Source: UBA4658 sp002405485 (GTDB taxonomy: Bacteria; Planctomycetota; Phycisphaerae; Phycisphaerales; UBA1924). Taken from it: a stretch of DNA of 64,000 bases. The notes under the pieces were generated by a model. That model did no database searches. It was not told the DNA's origin and worked only from the letters and a program-made list of their open reading frames with translations. Location: positions 62,001 through 126,000 of the forward strand of contig DAISGC010000001.1 in assembly GCA_036823255.1 (NCBI GenBank), written 5' to 3'. Both the position numbers and the translations under genes were made by a program. Of the stretch, positions 8,919 to 17,457 are shown piece after piece (position 1 is the first letter of the stretch; each line of letters opens with the position of its first letter).

Positions 8919-10919
8919 TCACCACCACAGCCACAACCTTGCCTGGTCGATGATCCGACGCGAGCCGATCCACAGCAGGCTGCGCTCCACCGTGTCGAAC
9001 TTGGCGATGCCCTCGACGCCCGGGCTGAACCAATCGGGTCGGCCCTTGAGCGAAGCCCGGACTTCGAACACGTTCTTTCCCTCGGCCGCCGACGCCAGGG
9101 GCACGATCCGCTCGATGGTGACGGGCTGCGGCTCATCGGGCTTGGCCTTGCTTGCGACCATGCCTTGCCCCTTGCCGCTGTCGAACGCCTGCTTGATGAG
9201 TCCGATGTCGCGCTCGTCGACCTGGGCGACGACGATGATGTCATCCAGCGGCGCAACCTGCATCAGCAGATCCCCGGTCTTGACGGTCGAGCCGATGCGA
9301 TCCTTCACATCCCCGGAGATGATCGTGCCGCCGATCGGGGCGAGAATCCGAGACTTGTCGATGCGGAATCGATAGCGCTCGGCTTCGGTGGCGGCCCTGA
9401 CCTCCTGCTGCTCGGCCTGGGCGACCTTGGACTGGTCCTTGGCCTTGCGTGCGGCGGCGGCCTGGGTGCGGGCCTGTTCGATGCGTCCCTGGGCATCCTT
9501 GAGCGCCAGCTCCAGCTCGCTGGTGTCCAGCTCAACCAGCAGATCGCCCTCCTTGACGACGCAGCCGGGAGCGATGCACGGGCCGACGGCGCTCACCACG
9601 CCCTCGAACGGGGCGGAGACAAAGCGCCGGACGCGCGGCTCCAGCGTCGCCTCCGCAGACGGGCGGTACGTGGTCGTGTAGAACGTGACAAAGAGCATCA
9701 ACGCCAGGGCCGCGATCCCGACGACCTTCCAGACGGTGTGCTTGGTCCCCACGAACCATGCGGCGGCGTTTCTCGTCGAATCCCAGGCGCGGAGCGGGAG
9801 CATGCGGTCGTCGGACCGCCTGATCTTGAGCACCGGGGCGATCAGGTCCATCGCAGCCTGGATGAGCTCGATGGTCGAGAGGTCGACCGAGCCGTCGGCG
9901 GACGTCTCGAACGTGAGCACCCCGATCACGTCGTCGCCGTCGCGCAGCGGAAGGGAGCAGACCTTGAGCTTGGCGTTGCCCGCGGCGAGCTCGCGATGGG
10001 CGTGGACGATCGCCTGGCTGAGCAGCATGTCCGACCCTTCGCCGCTGGAGGGCGGCTGGGGAAAGAGCACGGGCTGCTCCTGGTCCAGGCACTCGTCCAT
10101 GGCGGTGGCGAGCTTCTGCACCATGTTCGTGCGATGGTCGAAGTGCTCGATGTCGCTGATGGCGCGGACCTTGACAACGTCGCTCTGCACCCAGCCAAGC
10201 GCGACCCGGTCCAGGGCGAACTGCTTGGCCAGGTCGTTGCAGAGCTGCAGGCACGCGCCCTTGAAGTTCGGCGCGGTGTTCACGCTGGCGATCAGCCGCG
10301 TGGCCAGATCAAAGGAGAAGCTCGCCGCCTGGGTCTTGCGGAGCGCCACGCGCGCGTGGTGCCCGCCGACATATCCGGCGAGCACCTCGGCCATGGCCAG
10401 CGTTGATCGGATCGCGTCCTTGGCTCGCGGCTCGATGAGCAGGGTGATGGCGGCAAAGGGCACCTCTCGCGTCGGCGAGCCCGACGAGTGCGGCACGGCC
10501 TGAGCCCGCTGCCCGAGTGGGATCGCCAGAATGAACCCGCTCTGCGACCCCTCGCCGTAATAGAGCTCTTCCTTGTCAAGCCCGAAGGCCCGGGCCTGCC
10601 CGGTGGCAAACGCTCCGCGTGCCGCCGTGCGAGACTCGTTCCCGAACAGCACCTGTGAGGCCTGCGGCGCAACGGCCCTGGCGGCTTGCTCGGCGTCCTT
10701 GTCGAGTTCCGGCGGGGGCCAGATCAGGTCGATGCGCGGGTCGACGTCCTCGCCGTCGGTCCGGTCCGGAAGGTACAGCACCGCCTGTCTCGCGGCGCTG
10801 ACCTGGGCCATGACTCGGAGCAGCCGCTCAAAGTACACGCGGTCGTCTGGAGCGGAGGCGTTGAGCTCCGCGACGACGCGCTGCCAGCCGGAGGCCTTGA
10901 GCTGCGACAGGTCGATCAC
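8919..10919 (-). CDS. GAF-domain / HlyD-type membrane adaptor fusion
   Basis: A 666-residue protein whose cytoplasmic N-terminal half looks like one or two GAF-type sensor domains (about 45-190 and 205-365; the second is clearer, with LPLRDGDDVIGVLTFE). One transmembrane helix (about 397-415) follows, then a periplasmic HlyD-like half: lipoyl half-motifs at 431-466 and 524-560 around an alanine/glutamine-rich coiled hairpin. The start is a GTG whose last two bases form part of the upstream gene's TGA (GTGA overlap), indicating translational coupling. The combination suggests an adaptor that senses a cytoplasmic ligand and signals to an envelope transport complex (inference). The ligand cannot be deduced. 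Confidence 0.8.
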   Translation of the reverse strand: MIDLSQLKASGWQRVVAELNASAPDDRVYFERLLRVMAQVSAARQAVLYLPDRTDGEDVDPRIDLIWPPPELDKDAEQAARAVAPQASQVLFGNESRTAARGAFATGQARAFGLDKEELYYGEGSQSGFILAIPLGQRAQAVPHSSGSPTREVPFAAITLLIEPRAKDAIRSTLAMAEVLAGYVGGHHARVALRKTQAASFSFDLATRLIASVNTAPNFKGACLQLCNDLAKQFALDRVALGWVQSDVVKVRAISDIEHFDHRTNMVQKLATAMDECLDQEQPVLFPQPPSSGEGSDMLLSQAIVHAHRELAAGNAKLKVCSLPLRDGDDVIGVLTFETSADGSVDLSTIELIQAAMDLIAPVLKIRRSDDRMLPLRAWDSTRNAAAWFVGTKHTVWKVVGIAALALMLFVTFYTTTYRPSAEATLEPRVRRFVSAPFEGVVSAVGPCIAPGCVVKEGDLLVELDTSELELALKDAQGRIEQARTQAAAARKAKDQSKVAQAEQQEVRAATEAERYRFRIDKSRILAPIGGTIISGDVKDRIGSTVKTGDLLMQVAPLDDIIVVAQVDERDIGLIKQAFDSGKGQGMVASKAKPDEPQPVTIERIVPLASAAEGKNVFEVRASLKGRPDWFSPGVEGIAKFDTVERSLLWIGSRRIIDQARLWLWW

Positions 10920-11953
10920 GGGCTGGTCCTCCCCGCACCGGAGGCGGTCTTGAACGTCGGGGCGGGCTCGGTGAAACGCACACGGGCCTGCGTGCCCGCC
11001 GGCCAGTTCTGGACGTTGGCGATCTCGACGCGGACGCGGCGGGTCTGGCTCACGCTGTCTGCGACCGGCGAGACGTACAGCACCGTGCCGCGGACGACCT
11101 TGGCCTCCCCGGGAAGGTCCAAGAGCACCCACGCCGGGCTGCCCTCGCGGAGATTGAGCGTGAGCGTCTCATGGGTGTCGGCGTAGGGGTCGAGCCACAG
11201 CTTCTCGGTGTTCACAAGCCGGAGGACGTCCTCCTGCTCGGTGACGCCCTTGCCGACTTCGACGAGCACTTCTTCGATGACCCCGTCGAATGGGGCCTCC
11301 AAGTAGTACCTCTCGTACTGCCCTTCAAGCTGCTTGAGCCGAAAGCCCTGCTGTTCCAGGTTCTTCTTGGCCTGGTCGCGCTGCACCCGTGCGGTCTCGG
11401 CCTCGATCCGGAGCTGCTCGAACTCCGTTGGCGAGAAGACCTTGCCGCTCTTGAGCTGATTGAACTTGAACTCGGCGAGCTCCAGGGCCTTCTCCGAACC
11501 CTGAACCTCGAGGGTGTTCTCCGCAAGGGCGCGCTGCTGGTCCACAGCGGCCTTGATCTCGGCGTCCCGGGCACGCACGAGCACGTCCCCGCGCTTGACA
11601 CGCTGTCCGCCGACCACGTTGATCTCGCGCACCTCCGTGGAGAACGAGAACTTCATGGTGACGTCGTTGCGCGGCTTGGTGTCGGCCTTGTACCCCCCGA
11701 ACTCGCTGGCGATGGCCTCCCACGCCGAGAACCCGGCCAGAGGCGTCGAAGACGCCGCGTTCGCCGAGGGCTCGGCCGGAGCCGATCGGTTCGCCGGGGC
11801 CGACTGACCCGCGGCGATCGCCACGCCGATGGTCGACTGAGCGATCAGGAACAGGATCGCCGGGGTTCGGCCAAACGCCGGGCGGAACAGGAAGGGCCGG
11901 TCGGCATCGGCCGTCCCGATCAGAGCGAGAGCGCGACTCGTCATATTCACCAT
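10916..11953 (-). CDS. Periplasmic adaptor (HlyD/RND membrane-fusion type)
   Basis: First gene of the SecA/M50 unit. About 345 residues: an N-terminal signal/anchor helix (AILFLIAQSTIGVAIAAG), then a biotinyl-lipoyl half-domain (VREINVVGGQRVKRGDVL), a long helical hairpin (SEKALELAEFKF through QGFRLKQLEGQ), the returning lipoyl half (LEAPFDGVIEEVLVEVGKG) and a beta-barrel domain with a C-terminal extension. Such adaptors bridge inner-membrane transporters to outer-envelope partners. No RND or ABC pump gene lies nearby, which is unusual for this family. Start ambiguous: ATG 11953, ATG 11944 nine bases inside it, or an earlier ATG at 12001. Confidence 0.85.
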   Translation of the reverse strand: MVNMTSRALALIGTADADRPFLFRPAFGRTPAILFLIAQSTIGVAIAAGQSAPANRSAPAEPSANAASSTPLAGFSAWEAIASEFGGYKADTKPRNDVTMKFSFSTEVREINVVGGQRVKRGDVLVRARDAEIKAAVDQQRALAENTLEVQGSEKALELAEFKFNQLKSGKVFSPTEFEQLRIEAETARVQRDQAKKNLEQQGFRLKQLEGQYERYYLEAPFDGVIEEVLVEVGKGVTEQEDVLRLVNTEKLWLDPYADTHETLTLNLREGSPAWVLLDLPGEAKVVRGTVLYVSPVADSVSQTRRVRVEIANVQNWPAGTQARVRFTEPAPTFKTASGAGRTSP

Positions 11954-12350
11954 CGTAGATGCGTTTCCGTCAGCGGTTCCGGCATGTGCACATGCGGTCA
12001 TGGTGTGATCGGCGTTTGGTCGGTGTGGGGTTGGGGCGTTTCGGTCGTCGGGCAGTCCGAAGGGTGCTGGGCGTCGAGCGCAGAAGTTGCGTGCACGCCG
12101 CCCTGAGATGTACGAAGTGCGCCGGCCGGCGATGCGCCAATCGGAGATTGTGGGTTTGACCCGTCACAAGCCGAAAAACGCATGTCCGACGGTCCGCCCG
12201 GATCGGTCGACCAAGCGGGCGGAGTCCCGCCAAGACGTCTGTACGCCAAAAGCGATGCGGCGGTTGAGGTATCCGTGTTCGGCGTGGAGCGGCCGACGGA
12301 CGTGCAATCGGGCCGTCGCGGGCCCGGATCAAGCCCAGCGAGTCGCCACC
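11954..12350. other. Divergent intergenic region, HlyD adaptor / coiled-coil gene
   Basis: About 400 bp separate two divergently transcribed genes, so promoters for both must lie here. In-frame extensions of the rightward gene run back into it, but their translation is arginine- and cysteine-rich and unlike the protein that follows. I see no RNA gene, repeat or clear hairpin. Confidence 0.5.
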
Positions 12351-13838
12351 ATGACCACACGCTCTCCGCTGACGTTTCAGCCCGTCGATCCGCCCGTGGC
12401 CACCAGGCCGTCCTCCGGGGCGCGTCGGGCGCCCCGGGCGCTGAAGATCGATCTGACCCCGCCGCACGCGGGTGATCCGCTGGCGCCGATCGCGCCCTGG
12501 GGTGTGCAGCCGACCTGGCCGAACCCGGATCCGGCAGCGTCGCAGGGCGGGTCTCCGACGCTGAGCGAGATGGTGGACCGGGCCTCGGCCCAGTTGGTGA
12601 TCCTGCGCAAGGCCGTCGAGGAAGCGGGGGTCGCCGACCGTTCCGTGCGTCAGCACGCGCTCGAGCTGGCGCAGCGCGTTCAGCAGGGGCAGCGCTTTGC
12701 GCAGGAGTTGGACCAGCGGCTGTCGGCGGCCGGGCGTGCGGCGGGCATGCTGGAGAAGGCCACCGGCGCGCTCACGGCACTGGAGAAGGTGCTGGAGCAG
12801 ATGCGCTCGGCTCAGGCCGCGGTGAGCCGCGGAATCGAGCAGCGCCTGGAAAAGCAGCAGCAGGAGTTCGATCGACTGCTGCGCGAGCAGCAGGCCCGAT
12901 TCCAGAGACGATTGTCGGAGATCGAGTCGGCGAGCGAGCAGGCCGTTCGCGCGTCGCACGAGCGGGCCGAGCGGACCATCGCCGAGGCCGAGCGTCGAGG
13001 GGAGGACATCGCTCGGAAGCTGGACGAGCTGTCCCGGGACGCCGAGGCGGTGATCGAGGAGCGGCGTCGGGCGATCCAACAGCAGGTTGACCAGGCCGTC
13101 GCCGCGGCCGATCGACAGGCGGCCCAGGTGCAGGCCCGAGTCTCGCTCGTGCTGGATGGAGCGTCCGAGCGGCTGGATCTGCTGGAACAGCAGGGCAAAC
13201 GTCTCGGCGTGGACGCGCAGGAGGCCATCGACGCGCTCTGCGAACGCGCGGCGCTGGTGCTCGGCCATGATCCGCGATCGAGTTTCTCGACTCCGCCAAG
13301 GCCCGGATCGCTCGCCGATGCCGTCAGCAAGGGCGAGAGCGTGGTCCGCGAGGTCGACGACGCGGGCCTTCGCATCGCGGCCTGCCGGGGTGAGGCGATG
13401 AGCGTGATGGATCGCCTTCTGGACGCGGTGCAGCAGGGTCGTCAGGTTGTCGAACTGGGCGAGCCCGCGCTCGCCGAGCTGCGTGCCAGCATGGAACGGG
13501 CGATGATCGAGGGCCAGCGGGCGTGCGACGCTCTGGGCGAATCCACCCGGGCTCAGCGGCACGCCGCGGAACAGGCCGACCGGGCGAGCGAACTGCTCTC
13601 ACGCCAGCGCGACGATCTGTCGGCCGTTGCCGAGGCGAGCCGCTACCACGTTGAGCAGTGCCGGGCGGCGGAAGTCACGCTGCGCGCGACCCTCGCCGAC
13701 GCCGAGGCCCGGGGCCCGGACCTTGAGCGGTCGGCCCGCGAGGTGCGCCGCGAGGCGGAGCGGCTGGTGCAACTGGCGCGGGAGGCGGCGGAGATCGCCC
13801 GCCGGGCGTCGGCGGAACTCGGCGACGACGCGCAGTGA
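12351..13838 (+). CDS. Alanine/glutamate-rich coiled-coil protein, function unknown
   Basis: A 495-residue protein with no recognisable catalytic domain. After a proline-rich N-terminus (about 1-75) nearly the whole sequence is predicted coiled coil, with heptad-like runs rich in Ala, Glu, Gln and Arg (for example LEKQQQEFDRLLREQQ). There is no signal peptide or transmembrane helix, so it is probably cytoplasmic. ATG 12351 was chosen because upstream codons look non-coding. It is divergent from the secretion-like unit and upstream of a DegT aminotransferase. Possible roles are a structural filament, a chromosome-organising protein or a scaffold; none can be proved here. Confidence 0.6.
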   Translation: MTTRSPLTFQPVDPPVATRPSSGARRAPRALKIDLTPPHAGDPLAPIAPWGVQPTWPNPDPAASQGGSPTLSEMVDRASAQLVILRKAVEEAGVADRSVRQHALELAQRVQQGQRFAQELDQRLSAAGRAAGMLEKATGALTALEKVLEQMRSAQAAVSRGIEQRLEKQQQEFDRLLREQQARFQRRLSEIESASEQAVRASHERAERTIAEAERRGEDIARKLDELSRDAEAVIEERRRAIQQQVDQAVAAADRQAAQVQARVSLVLDGASERLDLLEQQGKRLGVDAQEAIDALCERAALVLGHDPRSSFSTPPRPGSLADAVSKGESVVREVDDAGLRIAACRGEAMSVMDRLLDAVQQGRQVVELGEPALAELRASMERAMIEGQRACDALGESTRAQRHAAEQADRASELLSRQRDDLSAVAEASRYHVEQCRAAEVTLRATLADAEARGPDLERSAREVRREAERLVQLAREAAEIARRASAELGDDAQ

Positions 13839-13958
13839 TCGTGGCTGGCCCCTTAAGCCGGAAGAACTTCGGGGTTTGTGCGAACCTCGAACAAGTGAGC
13901 CGAACAAAGCACGATCAAAGCGTGCGGATGTCTGTGGAGCGGGCCTATCATCGCGGGT

Positions 13959-15158
13959 ATGACCACCGCTGCCGTGTCTCCGTCTGCGTCGATGTCTGGT
14001 CGGACAAGTCACCTCGCCATCAACGGCGGCACGCCGGTCAGCCCGACGCCGATCCCGTTCATGCACACGGCCCTGGCGCAAGCGGACATCGATGCCGCCA
14101 CGGCGGTGCTCAAGAGCGGGATGCTCCGGGCCGCGACTCGGTGCGAAGAGCTCGAGAAGCGGTTTGCGGCGATGACGGGCGCCCGGCACATGATGACCTG
14201 CGCCAACGGGACGTGCGCCCTGCAACTGGCCTATGAGCCACTGTTCAAGGCCGGCGACGACGTGCTCGTCCCGGCGTGGAGCTACATCGCCACCGTGAGC
14301 ATGGTCGTCGCCCGCGGGGCCAATCCGATCTTTGTCGACGCGCTCCCGGACACCATGCAGATCGACATGGCCGACGCGGCCCGCAAGGTCACGCCCAGGA
14401 CCACCGCCATCGCCGCGACGCACCTGTATGGATGCCCGGTGGACATCGACGCGGTGCAGGCCCTGGCGGCTCAGAAGGGCCTGAAGGTGATCTATGACTG
14501 CGCCCAGGCCCACCTGAGCACGTACAAGGGCAAGGGCGTCGGCGCCTTCGGCGACGCCGTGACGTACTCGTTCTACGCCACCAAGAACCTTGGCACCGGC
14601 GAGGGCGGGGCCATCAGTTGCAACGACGACGCCCTGGCCCGACAGATCAAGCTCCTGCGATCGCACGGCGAGACGGACAAGTACCTGCACGAGCAGGTCG
14701 GGTACAACTACCGGATGAATGACATCACGGGGGCCATCGGGCTGAGCAAGCTCGATCGTCTTCCGGCCGAGACAAGCAGCCGCAGAGAGATCGCCAGGAA
14801 GTTCGACGCGGCGATCGCGAAGATCCCGGGGCTGACGGCGCCCGCGACCACTCCGGGCGCCGAGGCGGTCTATCACCTGTATGTGGTGCAGCTTGATCCA
14901 TCCCGGTTCTCGTGCACGCGGGATGTGTTCTGCGAGGCGCTCAAGGCCGAGGGCGTGCCGACGGCCATCCACTATCCGCGTTCGCTCACCCGCCAGCCGG
15001 CGTTCGCGGCCCAGGCGGCCAAGCAGGGGCATCCGCCGGTTGCCGATGGGCTGAGCAAGCGTGTGTTCGCGTTGCCGATGCACCACATGCTGTCGCCTGA
15101 GCAGGTTTCCAGGATCGCCGAGGCCCTGGACAAGGTCGCTCGCGCGTTCCGCGTGTGA
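13959..15158 (+). CDS. DegT/DnrJ/EryC1/StrS family aminotransferase
   Basis: A 399-residue PLP enzyme of the sugar aminotransferase family. The PLP-binding lysine is Lys209 in SFYATKNLGTGEGG, and the aspartate partner lies in IYDCAQAH (Asp180). NGT near 84 and the C-terminal AIHYPRSL segment also fit. Members transaminate keto-sugars bound to nucleotides for LPS, glycan or antibiotic sugars; a few are dehydratases, but the lysine here favours aminotransfer. No other nucleotide-sugar gene is adjacent, so the substrate is open. Length is slightly above the family norm because of a 20-residue N-terminal tail. Confidence 0.88.
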   Translation: MTTAAVSPSASMSGRTSHLAINGGTPVSPTPIPFMHTALAQADIDAATAVLKSGMLRAATRCEELEKRFAAMTGARHMMTCANGTCALQLAYEPLFKAGDDVLVPAWSYIATVSMVVARGANPIFVDALPDTMQIDMADAARKVTPRTTAIAATHLYGCPVDIDAVQALAAQKGLKVIYDCAQAHLSTYKGKGVGAFGDAVTYSFYATKNLGTGEGGAISCNDDALARQIKLLRSHGETDKYLHEQVGYNYRMNDITGAIGLSKLDRLPAETSSRREIARKFDAAIAKIPGLTAPATTPGAEAVYHLYVVQLDPSRFSCTRDVFCEALKAEGVPTAIHYPRSLTRQPAFAAQAAKQGHPPVADGLSKRVFALPMHHMLSPEQVSRIAEALDKVARAFRV

Positions 15159-15246
15159 GCGCGGGAACACGGGTGGATTCGGCGAGCCGACCGTCCGCGA
15201 AACTCTGCCCGTCCTGGCGTGCGATCGTCGATATCGTTGCGTGAAG

Positions 15247-16773
15247 ATGTCCAAACTCACGCGCGCAATTCTTGGTCAGGGTTCAATGGTCGCCACCGGC
15301 TTTGCTGGGCTGGTCGGCGCTGTGGGCGTCCTGGTGGCGGTCACCATGACCTCCTGCGAGCTGGCCGAGTCCAGCGCGAGGGCGCGGCGGGCCCAGCCCG
15401 GTGAGCGGGCGGCGACGACCGCCAGTGAGCCCCCGTCGCGCGGCGCCATCCGATCAAGCGGCGAGCCGGAGATGCGTGTTCGCATCCTTGCCGGCGCGGA
15501 GACGATTCGGCTGAGCGCTCCATCCGGGATGCTCGTTGGTCAAGGCGATCCCCGCGGCGTCACGCTTCCGACACTCGTCGAGAACGCCCCCGGCGTCTTT
15601 GCCGTCGCGGGACAGGTGACCGTCGCGCTGCGAGCGGGACAATGGTCGCTGACCGATGCCCGGGGCGAACGCACGCTTCCCGCCGCAAACGCGCTGGTGT
15701 TCACGCTCCCGCCCTCGGCCGCTGCATCGGCGATGATCGCCGTGAACGGCCAGCCCTATCCCGGATCGCTTCGGCTGAGCGCTCGAACCGACGCCCGGGA
15801 CACCGCGTTCGACGTGGTCGAGTTCGTCGGCGTCGAGGACTATCTCGCCGGCGTGGTCGCCAAGGAGATGCTCGCGGGCTGGCCGCTGGCGGCCTATCAG
15901 GCCCAAGCCGTCGCCGCCAGGAGTTACGCCCTCCAGGAGCGTGACCGCAGCATCAAGCTCAATCAACCCTTCGATGTCGAAAGCAGCGAACGCGACCAGG
16001 TCTACGCCGGCGCGAGCGCCAATCCGCTTGTTCTGCAGGCCGTTCGATCCACCCGCGGCGTCGTGCTCAAGACCGGGTCGGACATGCTCCGAGCATACTT
16101 CTCAAGCACCTGCGGCGGGCGGACGGCCTCGGCCAAGGACACCTGGCCCACCGGCCCCGGCTTCGAGTTCAACCTCGCTCCGCCCATCCAGGCGTCCACA
16201 CGCGCGTTCTCCTGCGAGTCTTCGCCCCTGTTTCGATGGACCGTCGAGCGTCCCAGGGCCGAACTTGTGCAACGCCTTCGGCTGTTTGGCGAACGCAACC
16301 AACTCGCCATCCGGCGATTGCGAGATCTGGCCGCCATCGAGCCCATGACCCAGACCGACGACGGCAGGCCCTCGCGATACAAGATCATCGAGCCCGGAGG
16401 GGCCTGGTACCAGTTGTCTGCCGAGGAGCTCCGCCTCGCCAGCAACACCGGCTCCGGCACGCCCGCCCTGCCCACGACGGCATCGACCGGTCCGAGTTCG
16501 ACGGTGCTGGCCACCGCCCACACGCCGCCGCGCACCGGCAAAGCCGCGCCGACGGCAAGCCCGCTCCCGGAGATCACCCGCGCAACCCGCGTGAACTCCA
16601 GCGACTTCCGCGTCGAGGTGCGCGGGGACAGGGTCGTGTTTACCGGCCGCGGGTTCGGGCACGGCGTGGGCCTCTGCCAGTACTGCGCTCGTGGATTCGC
16701 CGCCCGAGGCGAGGACTGGCGAACCATGATCGAGCGCTTCTACCCCGGCGTGCGCATCGTGAACATGTACTGA
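15247..16773 (+). CDS. SpoIID/LytB-domain protein (probable peptidoglycan-active)
   Basis: A 508-residue exported protein. The N-terminus has a hydrophobic helix ending in VTMTSC, a near-lipobox, so it may be a lipoprotein. The SpoIID core begins around 200 with VEFVGVEDYLAGVVAKEM and AYQAQAVAARSYAL, continues through SSTCGGRT, and closes at the C-terminus with GRGFGHGVGLCQYCARG. In Bacillus SpoIID is a lytic transglycosylase acting on denuded glycan strands; LytB is its amidase enhancer. A Thr/Pro/Ser-rich insert splits the domain before the final motif. GTG 15241 is an alternative start two codons upstream. It converges with the EVE gene. Confidence 0.85.
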   Translation: MSKLTRAILGQGSMVATGFAGLVGAVGVLVAVTMTSCELAESSARARRAQPGERAATTASEPPSRGAIRSSGEPEMRVRILAGAETIRLSAPSGMLVGQGDPRGVTLPTLVENAPGVFAVAGQVTVALRAGQWSLTDARGERTLPAANALVFTLPPSAAASAMIAVNGQPYPGSLRLSARTDARDTAFDVVEFVGVEDYLAGVVAKEMLAGWPLAAYQAQAVAARSYALQERDRSIKLNQPFDVESSERDQVYAGASANPLVLQAVRSTRGVVLKTGSDMLRAYFSSTCGGRTASAKDTWPTGPGFEFNLAPPIQASTRAFSCESSPLFRWTVERPRAELVQRLRLFGERNQLAIRRLRDLAAIEPMTQTDDGRPSRYKIIEPGGAWYQLSAEELRLASNTGSGTPALPTTASTGPSSTVLATAHTPPRTGKAAPTASPLPEITRATRVNSSDFRVEVRGDRVVFTGRGFGHGVGLCQYCARGFAARGEDWRTMIERFYPGVRIVNMY

Positions 16774-16799
16774 TCCGGCCGACCTCGGCTCACCGAGGG

Positions 16800-17225
16800 C
16801 TAGAGCCCCGCAAGCTCGCGGATGATCCCGTCGAGCTCGGTGGGCACAGGCATCACGCTCAGCCGAGACTGCTTGACCAGGGCGAACTCCGCGAAGCGCC
16901 TGTCACCCTTGATCATCTTGAGCGTGAGCGGCGTTTTCAAGGCCCGAACGGGGGCGAGATCGACCACCGCGAACTTCGGTTCCCCTTCGGGAGTCCGGCC
17001 CGGCCTCTCCGGATCCTCGTACGGCTCCCGCTTCACGATCGCCAGACCAGCGATGGCCTTGTCATCTCCTGTGTGATAGACAAAGCACTCGTCACCGGCA
17101 CGCATCTGTCTGAGGTGGATGAGCGCGGCGGGATTGCTCACGCCTGTCCATGCCGTCCGCTTATCTCGGATGAGATCAGCAAAGGCATACGTCGATGGCT
17201 CGGTCTTGACGAGATAGGTCGTCAC
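16800..17225 (-). CDS. EVE domain protein
   Basis: A 141-residue single-domain EVE (PUA-like) protein. The family pattern is clear: YLVKTEPSTYAFADL at the start, WTGVSNPAA, GDECFVYHTGDDKAIAG, and the conserved LTLKMIKGDRRF near the C-terminus. EVE domains bind modified bases in DNA or RNA and often accompany restriction or RNA-modification systems, but no such neighbour is visible. It is divergent from the large coiled-coil gene at 17458. The length is the usual one for stand-alone EVE proteins. Confidence 0.9.
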   Translation of the reverse strand: MTTYLVKTEPSTYAFADLIRDKRTAWTGVSNPAALIHLRQMRAGDECFVYHTGDDKAIAGLAIVKREPYEDPERPGRTPEGEPKFAVVDLAPVRALKTPLTLKMIKGDRRFAEFALVKQSRLSVMPVPTELDGIIRELAGL

Positions 17226-17457
17226 ACCACAAGCGTATCGGACCTGACTCCAGCCGAGCGCGACACCACCGATCCAGGTGGGGGCGCGTCACGACTTGCC
17301 CATCTCTCCGCATGGTCGGTTCATTCGGACGTGGCCGGCGTTCCGGCCCGGCGGGATCGCCGCGGGCGATGAAGACCCGGCGCGGGGGGGCCGATGGAGC
17401 GATATCCGCGCTTCGGCGCGGCGAGTCGTGAGTTTCCAGCCCGTCCGCGGAGCCGAC

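Noticed and set aside
16783..16798. A hairpin (CCTCGG/CCGAGG) between the SpoIID and EVE genes as a terminator
   Set aside because: The stem is only six pairs with no T-run, so it is not distinguishable from chance in GC-rich DNA.
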